NCBI GenBank assembly: GCA_043769645.1
Contig: JAYVJC010000054.1
Span: 1-33,362 of the forward strand
Direction of reading: 5' to 3'
DNA: 33,362 nt
Source: JAYUDN01 sp043769645
GTDB lineage: Bacteria > Patescibacteriota > Gracilibacteria > BD1-5 > UBA2023
The stretch's first letter is position 1. Each line of letters begins with the position of its first letter. The notes beneath the pieces were generated by a model that was not told the DNA's origin, did not search any database, and saw only the letters and a list, made by a program, of their open reading frames with translations. Position numbers and translations under genes: made by a program. This document shows, one piece after another, positions 8,893-16,863 of this stretch.

Positions 8893-9741
8893 CTATAATC
8901 CGACTCGTCTCACCTCATCCAGATCTCCCCTTTTTTTCCACTCGTGTTCGATCACTCCGATGAAGAGGGAGTCCATATGGTGGAAGATGCGTGCGATATA
9001 TCCTGGGATACTCTCTGTCGCACTGTGGTAGAGCGCGAGGTATCCATAGACTTCTTCGTCGTCCTCGATCGGGAATATGAAGGTACATCCCGCCCGTCCA
9101 TCGAACTCACGGACACACGTTCCCTCCTTCCCCTGGAATGGCTTCATATTGATGAGTTCATTGATCGGCAGGTTATTTTCTGAGCTGTATCGGATCGCGA
9201 AGACATTCTCGAGGATTTCATGGCGTTCGATCCAGTAGACGGCCTCCATCGAGAAGAGCTCCTTCATACTTTTCAGTAGGGGGATGATGTTTTTCTGATC
9301 ATGGCTTTCGATATACTCATCCATCGTATAGAGGAGCATGCGTTCGATGTTGGCCTCTCCGATACGCTTATTTGATGAGAAGAGACAGATGGTCGTGAGG
9401 TTTTTGTAAAATAACGCATCATCTTTCGAGGCTAACTCCACATCTTCTCGTGTGAGTCGATAGGCGATCCCACCATCGATTGACTCAATACATACGGCTT
9501 TATCATCGTGGCCGATGAGAATCCCTTCCCCGATAATATCGGGAGATGAGATATTTCCGATTTCATAATTTTCTCCTTGGAGGAGGTGAGCTTTGACCGA
9601 ATAATTCCCGCTCTCGAAAATATAGAGGTACGGATTGGTCTCGTAGTCGAGAACAGTATCGCCAGGGAAATATTGCACTGGTGATATATGTTTCTGACAA
9701 TAGTCGAGGATTTGATGAAGGGATGTTTCGGTATTAAACAT
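8893..9741 (-). CDS. cNMP-binding-fold protein, probably with GAF-like domain
   Basis: 282 aa, soluble. The N-terminal 110 residues resemble a cyclic-nucleotide-binding beta-barrel: FPGDTVLDYETNPYLYIFESGNYSV, SPDIIGEGILIG, AVCIESIDGGIAYRLTREDV. The phosphate-binding cassette RxA typical of cAMP receptors is not evident, so ligand binding is unproven. The C-terminal half (from about 135) has GAF-like alternation (MKELFSMEAVYWIE, GCTFIFPIEDDEEVYGYLALY). No DNA-binding helix is seen. It starts 8 bp after the pilT stop, so it is probably co-transcribed and may tune pilus retraction (inference). No UGA codon. Confidence 0.65.
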   Translation of the reverse strand: MFNTETSLHQILDYCQKHISPVQYFPGDTVLDYETNPYLYIFESGNYSVKAHLLQGENYEIGNISSPDIIGEGILIGHDDKAVCIESIDGGIAYRLTREDVELASKDDALFYKNLTTICLFSSNKRIGEANIERMLLYTMDEYIESHDQKNIIPLLKSMKELFSMEAVYWIERHEILENVFAIRYSSENNLPINELINMKPFQGKEGTCVREFDGRAGCTFIFPIEDDEEVYGYLALYHSATESIPGYIARIFHHMDSLFIGVIEHEWKKRGDLDEVRRVGL

Positions 9742-9749
9742 AATGTATC

Positions 9750-10805
9750 TTAGAGATCGAGAAGTTCAGTACGGTCTTTGTCCCGCATATATCTGAGGGC
9801 ATCAGATTTTTCCACGATTCAGCGCCTGTATATGTCGATGATAGCATCATCCATGAGCATCATGCCATCTTTTTTGGAGATTTCGATCATCGAATACATA
9901 TGCTGTGTCTCTCCACGGATGATGAGATTACGAATAGAGTCGTTGTTGATAAGTATTTCCCTCGCGGCAATCTGTCCGCTCCCATCTCGCTTCGGGAGGA
10001 GCGCTTGAGAAATAACACCGATCATCGAGAGTCCGAGCTGTATTCGAATCTGCCCTTTTGACTGCTCTGGAAACGACTGGATGATCCGGTCAATCGATTG
10101 CACCGTATCATTGGTATGAAGCGTCGAGAGGACGAGGTGTCCGGTTTCCGCCAGGGTGATCGCAGCCTCCATCGTCTGGATATCTCGCATTTCTCCCACG
10201 ACGATCACATCTGGATCTTCTCGAAGGATACTTCTTATACCGCCGAGAAAGGTATCGAAGTGTTTCCCGTATTCTCGCTGGTGGATGAGAGATTCTTTAT
10301 TTTCGTAGGTAAATTCGATCGGATCTTCAAGGGTGATGATATGTCGAGGACTTGTCTGGTTGATATATTCGATCATCGCGGCCATAGTCGTCGACTTTCC
10401 ACTTCCTGTTGGACCCGTGATGAGGATGATTCATTTTTCTTTGTTCGTAAGGTCGAGGAGGTGCTGAGAGAGTCCGATAGTTTCTGGACTCGGGATGATA
10501 CTCGGAACCATTCGGAGCGATATACACCATCCACGGAGTACTCGAGAAATATTGACTCGAAATCTTGCATCTTCAAAAGCATAAGCGGTATCGACTGATT
10601 TCACATCTTCCGGGATTTCTTTCGGATAGATAAAGCGTATGATATCCTCGATATCCTCGAGGGTGAGTTTCCCAAATGCCGCGATCGGTTTCAGCTTTCC
10701 ATCATGAATACGGATATAAGGAAATCCCGTCGTCGTGATATGGAGGTCTGAGATATTTTTCTTGATGAGCTCTCCTACGAGGGATTCAAACTTTCCGAGT
10801 TCCAT
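9750..10805 (-). CDS. pilT: type IV pilus retraction ATPase PilT
   Basis: 351 aa, normal PilT length. Hexameric ATPase at the inner face of the pilus machine that powers pilin disassembly and twitching. N-terminal PAS-like domain, then Walker A GPTGSGKST (about 131-139), Asp box IRSILREDPDVIVVGEMRD, His box AETGHLVLSTLHTND. UGA at 10431-10433 (minus strand) encodes the Gly just before the Walker A strand (GIILITGPTGSGKST), where relatives have glycine: strong evidence for code 25. A second UGA gives Gly in IYRRGIVEKSD. ATG 10805 is chosen over upstream in-frame starts from a promoter 15 nt away and the MELGKFESLVGELI start. Confidence 0.93.
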
Positions 10806-10826
10806 AGATAAAATGATTACCCATTC

Positions 10827-10855
10827 AAGATACCATATAATCAGCGGGAATGCAA
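10827..10855 (-). promoter_or_regulatory. predicted pilT promoter
   Basis: On the minus strand: TTGCAT (10855-10850), 17-bp spacer, TATCTT (10832-10827). Predicted start near 10820, leader about 15 nt. Confidence 0.45.
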
Positions 10856-10859
10856 AAAA

Positions 10860-10887
10860 TTGACTTTCTGGAAGCGACCTATACACT
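10860..10887 (+). promoter_or_regulatory. predicted pth promoter, leaderless
   Basis: TTGACT (10860-10865), 16-bp spacer, TACACT (10882-10887). The expected transcript start, about 7 nt downstream, coincides with the pth ATG at 10894. Back-to-back with the pilT promoter within 88 bp. Confidence 0.5.
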
Positions 10888-10893
10888 TTTTCC

Positions 10894-11523
10894 ATGAAAT
10901 GTATCATCTGACTCGGAAACCCAGGGAAGAACTATGAGCACACTCGACACAATGTCGGGTTTATGATGATAGATGAGATTGCTAAAACGTATGGTGACGG
11001 AGTATGGAGAGATTCGAAGTTCCAGGGTATAGTTTCCAGTTGAGAGTTGAGAGTTGAAAGTTGAAAGAAAATTTCTCTGAATTCTCAAGAAGAATGAGCT
11101 CCACGAGTATTAAATGAACCCTCGCCAACTCAAAACTCAAAACTCAAAACTCAAAACTGTGTTTTTCTCAAGCCCCTAACCTTTATGAATCTCTCAGGTC
11201 AGTCGGTCGCGAGTCTTGTACAATTCTACAAACTCGATCCGAAGGCAGATATCCTCGTCATCGCCGATGATATCGATATGGAGTTTGGGAAGGTTCGTTA
11301 CCGGGGAAAAGGGAGCTCCTGAGGACAAAATGGACTCAAGTCTATCATCGAACACCTCGGGACCGACGAATTCGCTCGGATAAAAATCGGGATTGGTCGG
11401 GATGATCGCTTCGCGGTGAGTGATTGGGTCCTCTCGAAGTTCACCAGTGAAGAAATGAAATCCCTCCAAGAAACTGTATTCCCCGAAGTTCAGTCAAAAA
11501 TAGAGGAATGGATGGGAGGGTAA
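10894..11523 (+). CDS. pth: peptidyl-tRNA hydrolase with repeat-derived insertion
   Basis: 209 aa. Releases peptides from peptidyl-tRNA that drops off ribosomes. Family landmarks: GLGNPG (6-11; first Gly is UGA), TRHNVGF with catalytic His19, KPLTFMNLSG (Asn99), DDIDM (Asp125/126), GSSGGQNGLKSI (Asn146). Residues about 49-89 hold an extra segment absent from normal Pth (about 190 aa), encoded by two tandem repeat arrays in inverted orientation (11037-11067 and 11126-11159) and kept in frame through three UGA codons. Everything after it is intact, so the protein is probably functional. A standard-code reading would show only a 113-residue C-terminal fragment from ATG 11185. Confidence 0.92.
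11037..11159 (+). repeat. inverted pair of tandem repeat arrays inside pth
   Basis: Left arm 11037-11067 is GAGAGTT/GAAAGTT units; right arm 11126-11159 is CAACTC followed by AAAACTC units, approximately the reverse complement. About 58 bp separate them. The right-arm word recurs in tlyA (about 12180-12197). Confidence 0.8.
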
Positions 11524-11932
11524 TTAAAAATTAAAAATGAATAATAAAGTGAGAAATTACGAATGACGAATATGTCAATTACGAATAGGAAAAATAAACT
11601 AACTTTACCCAGTCTTCCTTTACCTTTCTTTCGTCTCTAACACTTCTACCGTTCCATCGCTTTTCCGTTATTGTCATCCCGAGGTACTCGAGGGATCCCT
11701 ATGTTTCTATTAAGCATTTTGCGTTCCATTGAAAAGGGATTCCTCCGCTTCACTCCATTTCCTTTCACTTCGGTCGGAATGACATATAGCCATCATTCCC
11801 GTGAAAACGGGAATCTACTTTTTTACCCCCTTCTTCCCCCTTGGAAGGGGGATTGAAAGTCCACTTCCTTGTCTGTATTGTTTCTATCGTCTCTGTCGTC
11901 TAATCGTTTCTACCCCTTCTCCCTTCTATCCA
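11524..11932. repeat. intergenic repeat mosaic between pth and tlyA
   Basis: No gene. 11524-11600 is AT-rich with repeated AATTACGAAT words. 11672-11784 is an inverted copy of the GTCATTCCGACC...CCTCGGGATGAC element. 11790-11815 is CATTCCCGTGAAAACGGGAATC. 11838-11853 is CCCCCTTGGAAGGGGG. 11870-11930 is TTTCTATCGTCTCTGTCGTC pyrimidine words leading to the tlyA start. Confidence 0.75.
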
Positions 11933-12703
11933 ATGCGTCTTGATCTCGCCGTATCCTCGAAACTCGGTATTTCTCGCAACCGTGCCCAGCGCCTAATCGA
12001 CGAGGGTGTAGTTTCAGTCGACGGGAAAATCTGTAGTAAGCCATCTTTTGAAGTGGAAGGTGAAACGATCGAAGTATCGGAAGGTTCAAGTAACCATTGG
12101 GTCGCTCGCTCGGCGGGGAAACTCGATGGATTCCTGGAAGAGTTGTCAGTTATCAGTTTCCAGTTGAGAGAAGGAAATAAAACTCAAAACTCAAAACAGG
12201 AAACAGAAAACTCGGTTTGCCTCGACATCGGCTCTTCCACGGGAGGATTTATCCAAATCCTCCTCGAGCGTTGAGCGAGTCGGGTCGTTGCGGTCGATGT
12301 CGGGACGGATCAGCTCCATCCAAGTCTTCGAGGAGATTCGCGGATAGAGCTTCATGAAAACACGGATATTCGCAAATTTTCGCAAGAAGAAAAATATGAT
12401 ATTATTACCATCGATGTTTCCTTTATCTCGCTTCGGGAAATCATCCCCGAGCTATCGAGATTCATGAAAGAGGATACCGATATTTTTCTCCTCTTTAAGC
12501 CACAGTTTGAAGTCGGTCGGGAAAACATAAGGAAAACGGGAGTTCCGAAAACCGAGAGTATCATAGAGTCATCTCTTCACGATTTCCAGATCTTTCTCGA
12601 AAATGCCGGATTCACTGTAATGAAAGTCTCGAAAGCTCAGGTCGTTGGAGAAGCGGGGAATCAGGAGTATATGATGTGGGTGAAGGGGGGATGAAGCTGG
12701 TAG
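11933..12703 (+). CDS. tlyA: TlyA-family rRNA 2'-O-methyltransferase
   Basis: 256 aa. Family members methylate 16S/23S rRNA riboses (TlyA, 'hemolysin A'). N-terminal S4 RNA-binding domain (MRLDLAVSSKLGISRNRAQRLIDEG...), then ARSAGKLDGFL, SAM motif CLDIGSSTGGFIQILLERGA, DVGTDQLHPSLR and FKPQFEVG, the FtsJ/TlyA catalytic pattern. Between GKLDGFL and CLDIGSSTGG lies a repeat-derived segment (EELSVISFQLREGNKTQNSK...) instead of the short family linker. UGA gives Gly in LLERGAS; a second UGA is the third-last codon, so the gene ends at TAG 12701-12703. Exact rRNA target is not predictable. Confidence 0.9.
12143..12212 (+). repeat. repeat words inside tlyA
   Basis: GTTGTCAGTTATCAGTTTCC / CAGTTGAGAG words followed by AAAACTCAAAACTCAAAACAGG and AAACAGAAAACTC, in rough inverted arrangement, as in pth. 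Encodes TQNSKQETENS. Confidence 0.7.
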
Positions 12704-13029
12704 GCCGTTAAGGGGTATGCTGGGATGGGGAGAAGGAGCTGGTAAGCTGGTTTGCTGATTGGCTGGTTAGAAAGTTGGAAGGCAGAAGAGTAGAAAAGGT
12801 AGAATAAATGAGCTTTTGTCATTCCGACCGAAGTGGAGGAATCCCTTTCCATTTGGATGTATCATATTTTTCTGTATATAAAGGGATCCCTCGAGTACCT
12901 CGGGATGACACAACCAAAGGAGAGACTCTATAGAGATTATGTAATGATAGAAGATTGAATGAGATTTTCGAATCCCCTTTCCAAAAAAAAAAGGGGGGGG
13001 GTAAAAAAATAGAGAAAAAACTGAAAAAT
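12704..13029. repeat. intergenic repeat mosaic with dispersed element copy
   Basis: 12730-12775 carries GAGCTGGTAAGCTGGTTTGC words (same as inside the priA-like gene), then AAGAGTAGAAAAGGTAGAA. 12817-12911 is a full dispersed element, GTCATTCCGACCGAAGTGG to CCTCGGGATGACAC, about 95 bp. 12970-13010 has a CCCCTTTCC module interrupted by a run of ten A and a run of nine G. No gene. Confidence 0.75.
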
Positions 13030-13058
13030 TTGCCAAATAAAAATAAATAGAGTATGAT
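13030..13058 (+). promoter_or_regulatory. predicted promoter of the 13085 gene
   Basis: TTGCCA (13030-13035), 17-bp spacer, TATGAT (13053-13058); predicted start near 13065, leader about 20 nt. Confidence 0.5.
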
Positions 13059-13084
13059 TAGTAGGTAATTCACCTTTGTTAGAT

Positions 13085-13930
13085 ATGAAAATCAAAATCT
13101 TCTTATTTTTCCTTGCTTTGTTCAGTATGTCCACTCTATTTGGTGCTACTCCGAATTGTGGGAGTAACTATTGTAATAGAATCGATAATCTTCCTAAAAA
13201 CCTTACCCCTCTTACTCCAGCTGGAGAGGCTTATATTAGAAGTCTAAAAGACGTAGTAAAACCAGATGGATCGATAGATGCCCAGGCATTACAAATTGCC
13301 CTACAAGCAAATGATAAAAGTATTATCGTCGACAATAAATTCTGAGACAATACGATTACTGCTGCAAATGAAGCTGGAAAAACCTGAATTATAAACGGTA
13401 CACTTAAGCCCCTTCCTACCTGAGATACGAGTCCTCTTCCACCCACCTGAGGCCCAATTACATTAGATCCAATTACCTGATCACCAGTTTCAGGATGAGG
13501 AGGAAATAATACACCCCAAAAATCTTCCGTAGTTACAGTCACTGAAGCCATACCAGGTGTTAGCTGCCAGTGTTGGTACTCAAAAGCAATTTGAGATAAC
13601 TGAGATGATAACTGACAATGGATGAACTGAGATAATGTAGCTTGCAAAGAAACACCAGTTCCTGAAAGAAAATTCAGATGTACTATTCCTCCTGGTTTTT
13701 CTAGTTTTCAGACGATTCTTGCAGCGATTATCCGCTATGTGGTCTACACATCGATGCTCCTTGGAGTCCTCGCCCTTACGGTGATGGGAATTCTCTGGTC
13801 CATCGCAGGAGCTGATGAACCGAAGGTAAAGGCAATGAAGTGATGGTTTATCAATATCATCATCGGACTCACGATACTCTTTTTCTTCCGAATCATCCTC
13901 TCTTTCCTCGCTCCATGGATATTCCAGTAG
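13085..13930 (+). CDS. secreted protein with VirB2/TrbC-like two-helix C-terminus
   Basis: 281 aa. Signal peptide 1-20 (KIKIFLFFLALFSMSTLFG), an extracytoplasmic region with six Cys (25, 30, 161, 163, 187, 199), a Pro/Gly/Thr-rich linker (about 107-145), an Asn-Gly-Asp-rich stretch (GDNGDDNGQWMNGDN), then two membrane helices (about 209-240 and 254-278) joined by GADEPKVKAMKGW. The hairpin resembles VirB2/TrbC-type pilins and related CPR membrane proteins; this is a topology-level resemblance, and no other type IV secretion gene is nearby. Eleven in-frame UGA glycines, so no normal ORF exists past 13345 under the standard code. Function unknown. Confidence 0.72.
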
Positions 13931-13939
13931 GAGATAGTT

Positions 13940-14160
13940 GGTCAGCAGGTTAGCTGATTAGGTAGAAATGATGGAAACGTAAAAAAGTAGAAGTGTAAAA
14001 AAGTAGAAAAAATGAGCTTTTGTCATTCCGACCGGAGTGGAGGAATCCCCTTTTTGGTTGAAAGTATCATATTCTAGGTAGATATAGGGATCCCTCGAGT
14101 TCCTCGGGATGACAGATAGTGTGTCATTCCGACCGGGGTGGAGGAATCCTTTTCTCAATA
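13940..14160. repeat. repeat mosaic with dispersed element and half copy
   Basis: AAAAAAGTAGAAGTG words, then a full dispersed element 14021-14113 and, directly after it, a second left half (GTGTCATTCCGACCGGGGTG) at 14121-14153. The copy shares AGCTTTTGTCATTCC at its edge with the 12817 and 25176 copies. Confidence 0.75.
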
Positions 14161-14177
14161 CCGAACATACCGAGTAT

Positions 14178-14205
14178 TTGCCTTTTCACTCGATTTCACT
14201 ATATT
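14178..14205 (+). promoter_or_regulatory. predicted yebC promoter
   Basis: TTGCCT (14178-14183), 16-bp spacer, TATATT (14200-14205); leader about 23 nt to ATG 14235. Confidence 0.45.
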
Positions 14206-14234
14206 TCTCCAGACTACGAACTAACTCTCCCCCT

Positions 14235-15005
14235 ATGTGAAGATGACCGACAGTACAAGCCCAGAAAGAAGCCTCTGCCAAGATCAAATCCAAAGTAAAT
14301 GCGATTCACGCGAAACTCATCTCCCTTGCGGCAGAGCGAGGAGCGGATCCGAAAGAAAATAATGCCCTCGCGGAAGTCATCACCAATGCGAAAAAAGCAG
14401 GAGTGACTATTGATGTCATCGACCGAGCGATCAGACGGGGAGCCGGGATTGATACTGGAGAGAAAAAAGTCGAAGAGATATTCTATGAAGGGTACCTCCC
14501 AGGAGGTGTTGCTATCATCGTGCGAACCCTCACAGACAATCGCAACCGAACGGCTCCGAGCATGCGACATATCTTCTCCGCTTTTGGTGGGAATCTCGGG
14601 GAAACCTGATCCGTCTCGAACTACCTCTACGACTACAAAGGGCAACTCACGCTTATGACGCCTCATGATTTCGAATCTTTCGAACTCGCACTTCTCGAGA
14701 CCGAAGCTGAGAACTATGAGAATATGGGTGAGACGACCAGCATCTGGACCGATCGAACCCATCTTGCGAGCGTGAAGAAGTCTCTCGAAGGTGCTTGATT
14801 CACCTTCGAATCCACAGGATTTACTTATATACCAAAAAACTATAGCGAAGTCACGGATTTGGATACCGCCCTCCAAGCCTACTCATTCCTCGTAGCGTGC
14901 GGAGAGGATGAAGATATCGAATCCGTCTGGAATAATGCAGATATCTCCGATGACCTCTGGCAACAGGTGCGAGAAAAGGTTGAAGCGAGTCGGTTTCGAA
15001 CATAA
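14235..15005 (+). CDS. yebC: YebC/PmpR family protein
   Basis: 256 aa, family length about 240-250. YebC-family proteins were annotated as transcription regulators; a role in translation of difficult peptides has been reported for some members. Visible: MGRGPTVQAQKEASAKIKSK (N-terminal domain; family MAGHSKWANIK is poorly kept), DVIDRAIRRGAG, EEIFYEGYLPGGVAIIV, TDNRNRTAPSMRHIFSAFGGNLGETGSVSNYLYD, and a C-terminal domain ending SDDLWQQVREKVE. The UGA in GETGSV occupies a conserved Gly; codons 2 and 4 and the one in EGAGFTF are also UGA. Family certain; the N-terminus is divergent. Confidence 0.9.
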
Positions 15006-15031
15006 AAAAACTGTCGCCCGTGAGGGCGACG
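15004..15031 (-). terminator. intrinsic terminator of the 15036 gene
   Basis: GTCGCCC (15013-15019), GTGA loop, GGGCGAC (15024-15030), preceded on the plus strand by seven A (minus-strand U tract). It sits between two convergent genes and primarily terminates the minus-strand one. Confidence 0.75.
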
Positions 15032-15035
15032 AGTG

Positions 15036-15281
15036 CTACTTTTTCGGATTTCCGTATATCCTTTTTTCCAGTTTATGGAATTTCCATGACTGGTAAAAGC
15101 AATAAATACCAAAGATGATCGATACTCCGAAGAGCCATAGAGAGAGACTCTTTAGAAAATCAGGAACACCTGGTCCATGGGAAAGAATTCCGACAAATGC
15201 ACAGGAAATGATGACACTTGCCCCCCTCCAAAACCATCCCTTAGAAGTGGCATGTTCCATTAGATACTGAGTTTCATTCAT
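15036..15281 (-). CDS. hypothetical small two-helix membrane protein
   Basis: 81 aa from ATG 15281; a TTG nine codons upstream is less likely. Two hydrophobic segments, about 20-42 (WRGASVIISCAFVGILSHG) and 48-70 (LSLWLFGVSIIFGIYCFYQSW), then a basic tail KLEKRIYGNPKK. No family recognised. One of the very few genes here with a Shine-Dalgarno-like GGAGG, 6 nt before the ATG. Followed by a strong hairpin terminator, which supports expression. No UGA. Confidence 0.65.
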   Translation of the reverse strand: MNETQYLMEHATSKGWFWRGASVIISCAFVGILSHGPGVPDFLKSLSLWLFGVSIIFGIYCFYQSWKFHKLEKRIYGNPKK

Positions 15282-15308
15282 GGAAACCTCCGAAAAATAT
15301 CTCTCCAA

Positions 15309-15637
15309 TCACACGACTTGACAAAACGTCAGGCGAGCTCGTAAAAGATTCTATTGATTATATGATAAGGGGAAAAATAATCAAATAAAAATATATTTAT
15401 TACTTAGTCAAATACATCATTCTTCATTTTAGCTTTGTACGTTAGAGCTCGGTTTTAAGATAGGATAGTTTGGAACTTCGGAAGATTTCCTTATAGTACT
15501 TGCATGAACTTTCCTCCTTTTGGAATACTTTTCGAAAATGCAGATATGTACATTAATTAGGTTAAATCGATGAGGCCATTATCGAAATAACAAGAAATAA
15601 CCTTAATGAAGAGAAATTACTCTAATGCTATGAATTT
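15309..15637. other. AT-rich intergenic region, nothing recognised
   Basis: About 330 bp without a plausible ORF in either code, without tRNA cloverleaf and without the repeat words that fill most other gaps. It separates divergently transcribed genes and probably carries promoters of both, but no box pair was convincing. Confidence 0.4.
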
Positions 15638-16210
15638 ATGACCACATATTTTCTCCACGGTGGAAATACGTTAGCAGTTTCTTCAGAAAATACCTGATTT
15701 TTTGAGAAGATACTTCAGGTAGTTCCAAAAGCCAATATTCATATTCTCTTCATTCCCTTTGCTCGAGAGAAAGAACGTTGGTCCGCGGGAGCAAAAAAAA
15801 TTGAAGAACGATTCACTGGAGTTCGTCGAGAGAGAACCCTCACATTCGATATAGCTGATGAAGATATCGATACTCTGAGGATCCAGATACAAATTTCTGA
15901 TATTGTTTTTATATGAGGTGGCGATACCCAGATGCTCCAGCAGAAAATCGAAGCAATACCAGATCTTGAAACCCTTTTCGAGGGAAAGGTTATCGCAAGC
16001 ACTTCGGCGGGAGTGTTGGTTCTTTCGAGTTATTATTATGAAAATGATACGGATTCTTTCCACCCATGACTCTCTATCCTCCCTATCAAATGTATCTGTC
16101 ACTGGAATGCTGAGAAATGAGGATTACTGGAAGTCTTGAAAACATATGGAAACACCGAAGATGAGATATTGACACTTGCAGAATGAGAGTATGAAATAAT
16201 GAAAAAATAA
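15638..16210 (+). CDS. peptidase S51-like protein (dipeptidase E/cyanophycinase fold)
   Basis: 190 aa. S51 serine peptidases have an atypical flavodoxin-like fold with a nucleophile elbow. Visible: LHGGNTLAV (N-terminus), VVPKANIHILFIPFAREKERW (first strand and helix), DIVFIGGGDTQMLQQKI (family GGG.t..l motif), IASTSAGVLVLSSYYY (nucleophile Ser in SAG), and the CHW region as possible His site. Five UGA glycines, one at the first Gly of IGGGDT. Slightly short for dipeptidase E (about 230 aa). Substrate unknown. In-frame TAA at 15623 limits the start to ATG 15638. Confidence 0.78.
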
Positions 16211-16216
16211 AATTTC

Positions 16217-16244
16217 TTGAAAATCTCTTAATTGCTCTTATACT
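16217..16244 (+). promoter_or_regulatory. predicted promoter of the 16267 gene
   Basis: TTGAAA (16217-16222), 16-bp spacer, TATACT (16239-16244); leader about 16 nt. Confidence 0.5.
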
Positions 16245-16266
16245 CTATAATAATTAATTTCTCTCT

Positions 16267-16749
16267 ATGTCAGATCCTCAAACTGATGGAACGACTGGAA
16301 CGAATCCTGCCGATACTGGTATGATTCCTCCCGCTGATGGCTGAGTTCCGATGCCACCACCTCCACCGCCACGACCGAAGACAGAGAATACGATGATTAT
16401 GGAGCTCGCGCGAGTCCATCCACTCACGACCTTCGATGAGACTTATTTTATAGAGCTCCTCGAACATTCCCTCTCCCTCTCGACCTTCGAGAAGAAACGA
16501 GTGATCGACGCGATCCCGACCCTTTCTCAGTTCCAGATCGATGAACTCGTGAAGGTCTTCGAAGACGAGCGCGTAGAGTTTCGCAAGCTGATGCCGACCG
16601 AAGGAGAAGTCATCAAGGGACTCCTCGTGAAAGCGCAAAATGAGTGGGAACAGCTCAAAGATATCTACGCCGAAGAGAAAAAGGCGCAGTCAGCAGCCAA
16701 TGCGGATGCAGAAAAAGCTGACGCTCTGAAGAAATCACTCGGACTGTAG
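16267..16749 (+). CDS. hypothetical protein with Pro-rich N-terminus
   Basis: 160 aa, soluble. Residues 1-45 are low complexity (Thr/Gly/Asp, then a PMPPPPPPRPK stretch). The rest is helical and charged: HPLTTFDETYFIELLEHSLSLSTFEKKRVIDAIPTLSQFQIDELVKVFEDERVEFRKL, ending in an Ala/Lys-rich coiled-coil-like tail (AEEKKAQSAANADAEKADALKK). No known domain is recognised. One UGA in the disordered part only. Own promoter-like sequence and terminator indicate a single-gene unit. Confidence 0.75.
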
Positions 16750-16777
16750 TAGTATGTACATCAAGCATCATCAATAT

Positions 16778-16804
16778 AAAATCCCGAGCGAATCGGGATT
16801 TTTG
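16778..16804 (+). terminator. intrinsic terminator
   Basis: AAATCCCGA / TCGGGATTT stem around GCGAA, followed by T residues. Ends the 16267 unit and faces the convergent gene at 16864. Confidence 0.85.
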
Positions 16805-16863
16805 TTGCCGTTATGTCTACTTCCACACTTTATTTTCAGAGAAATGTAGTATCTTTATTAATT

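Noticed and set aside
10879..11088. 69-codon minus-strand ORF in front of pilT
   Set aside because: Overlaps the well-supported N-terminus of pth and the pilT promoter.
10894..11523. pth, pilT, yidC, ftsI and others look like broken or frameshifted genes under the standard code
   Set aside because: Each break is a TGA in an otherwise continuous frame and sits at Gly positions; code 25 explains all of them without invoking pseudogenes.
11671..11856. 61-codon ORF upstream of tlyA
   Set aside because: Lies entirely within an inverted dispersed element and the CCCCCTTGGAAGGGGG module.
15309..15637. tRNA or structured RNA in the gene-free region
   Set aside because: No cloverleaf, GTTC loop or convincing stem set could be found by eye.
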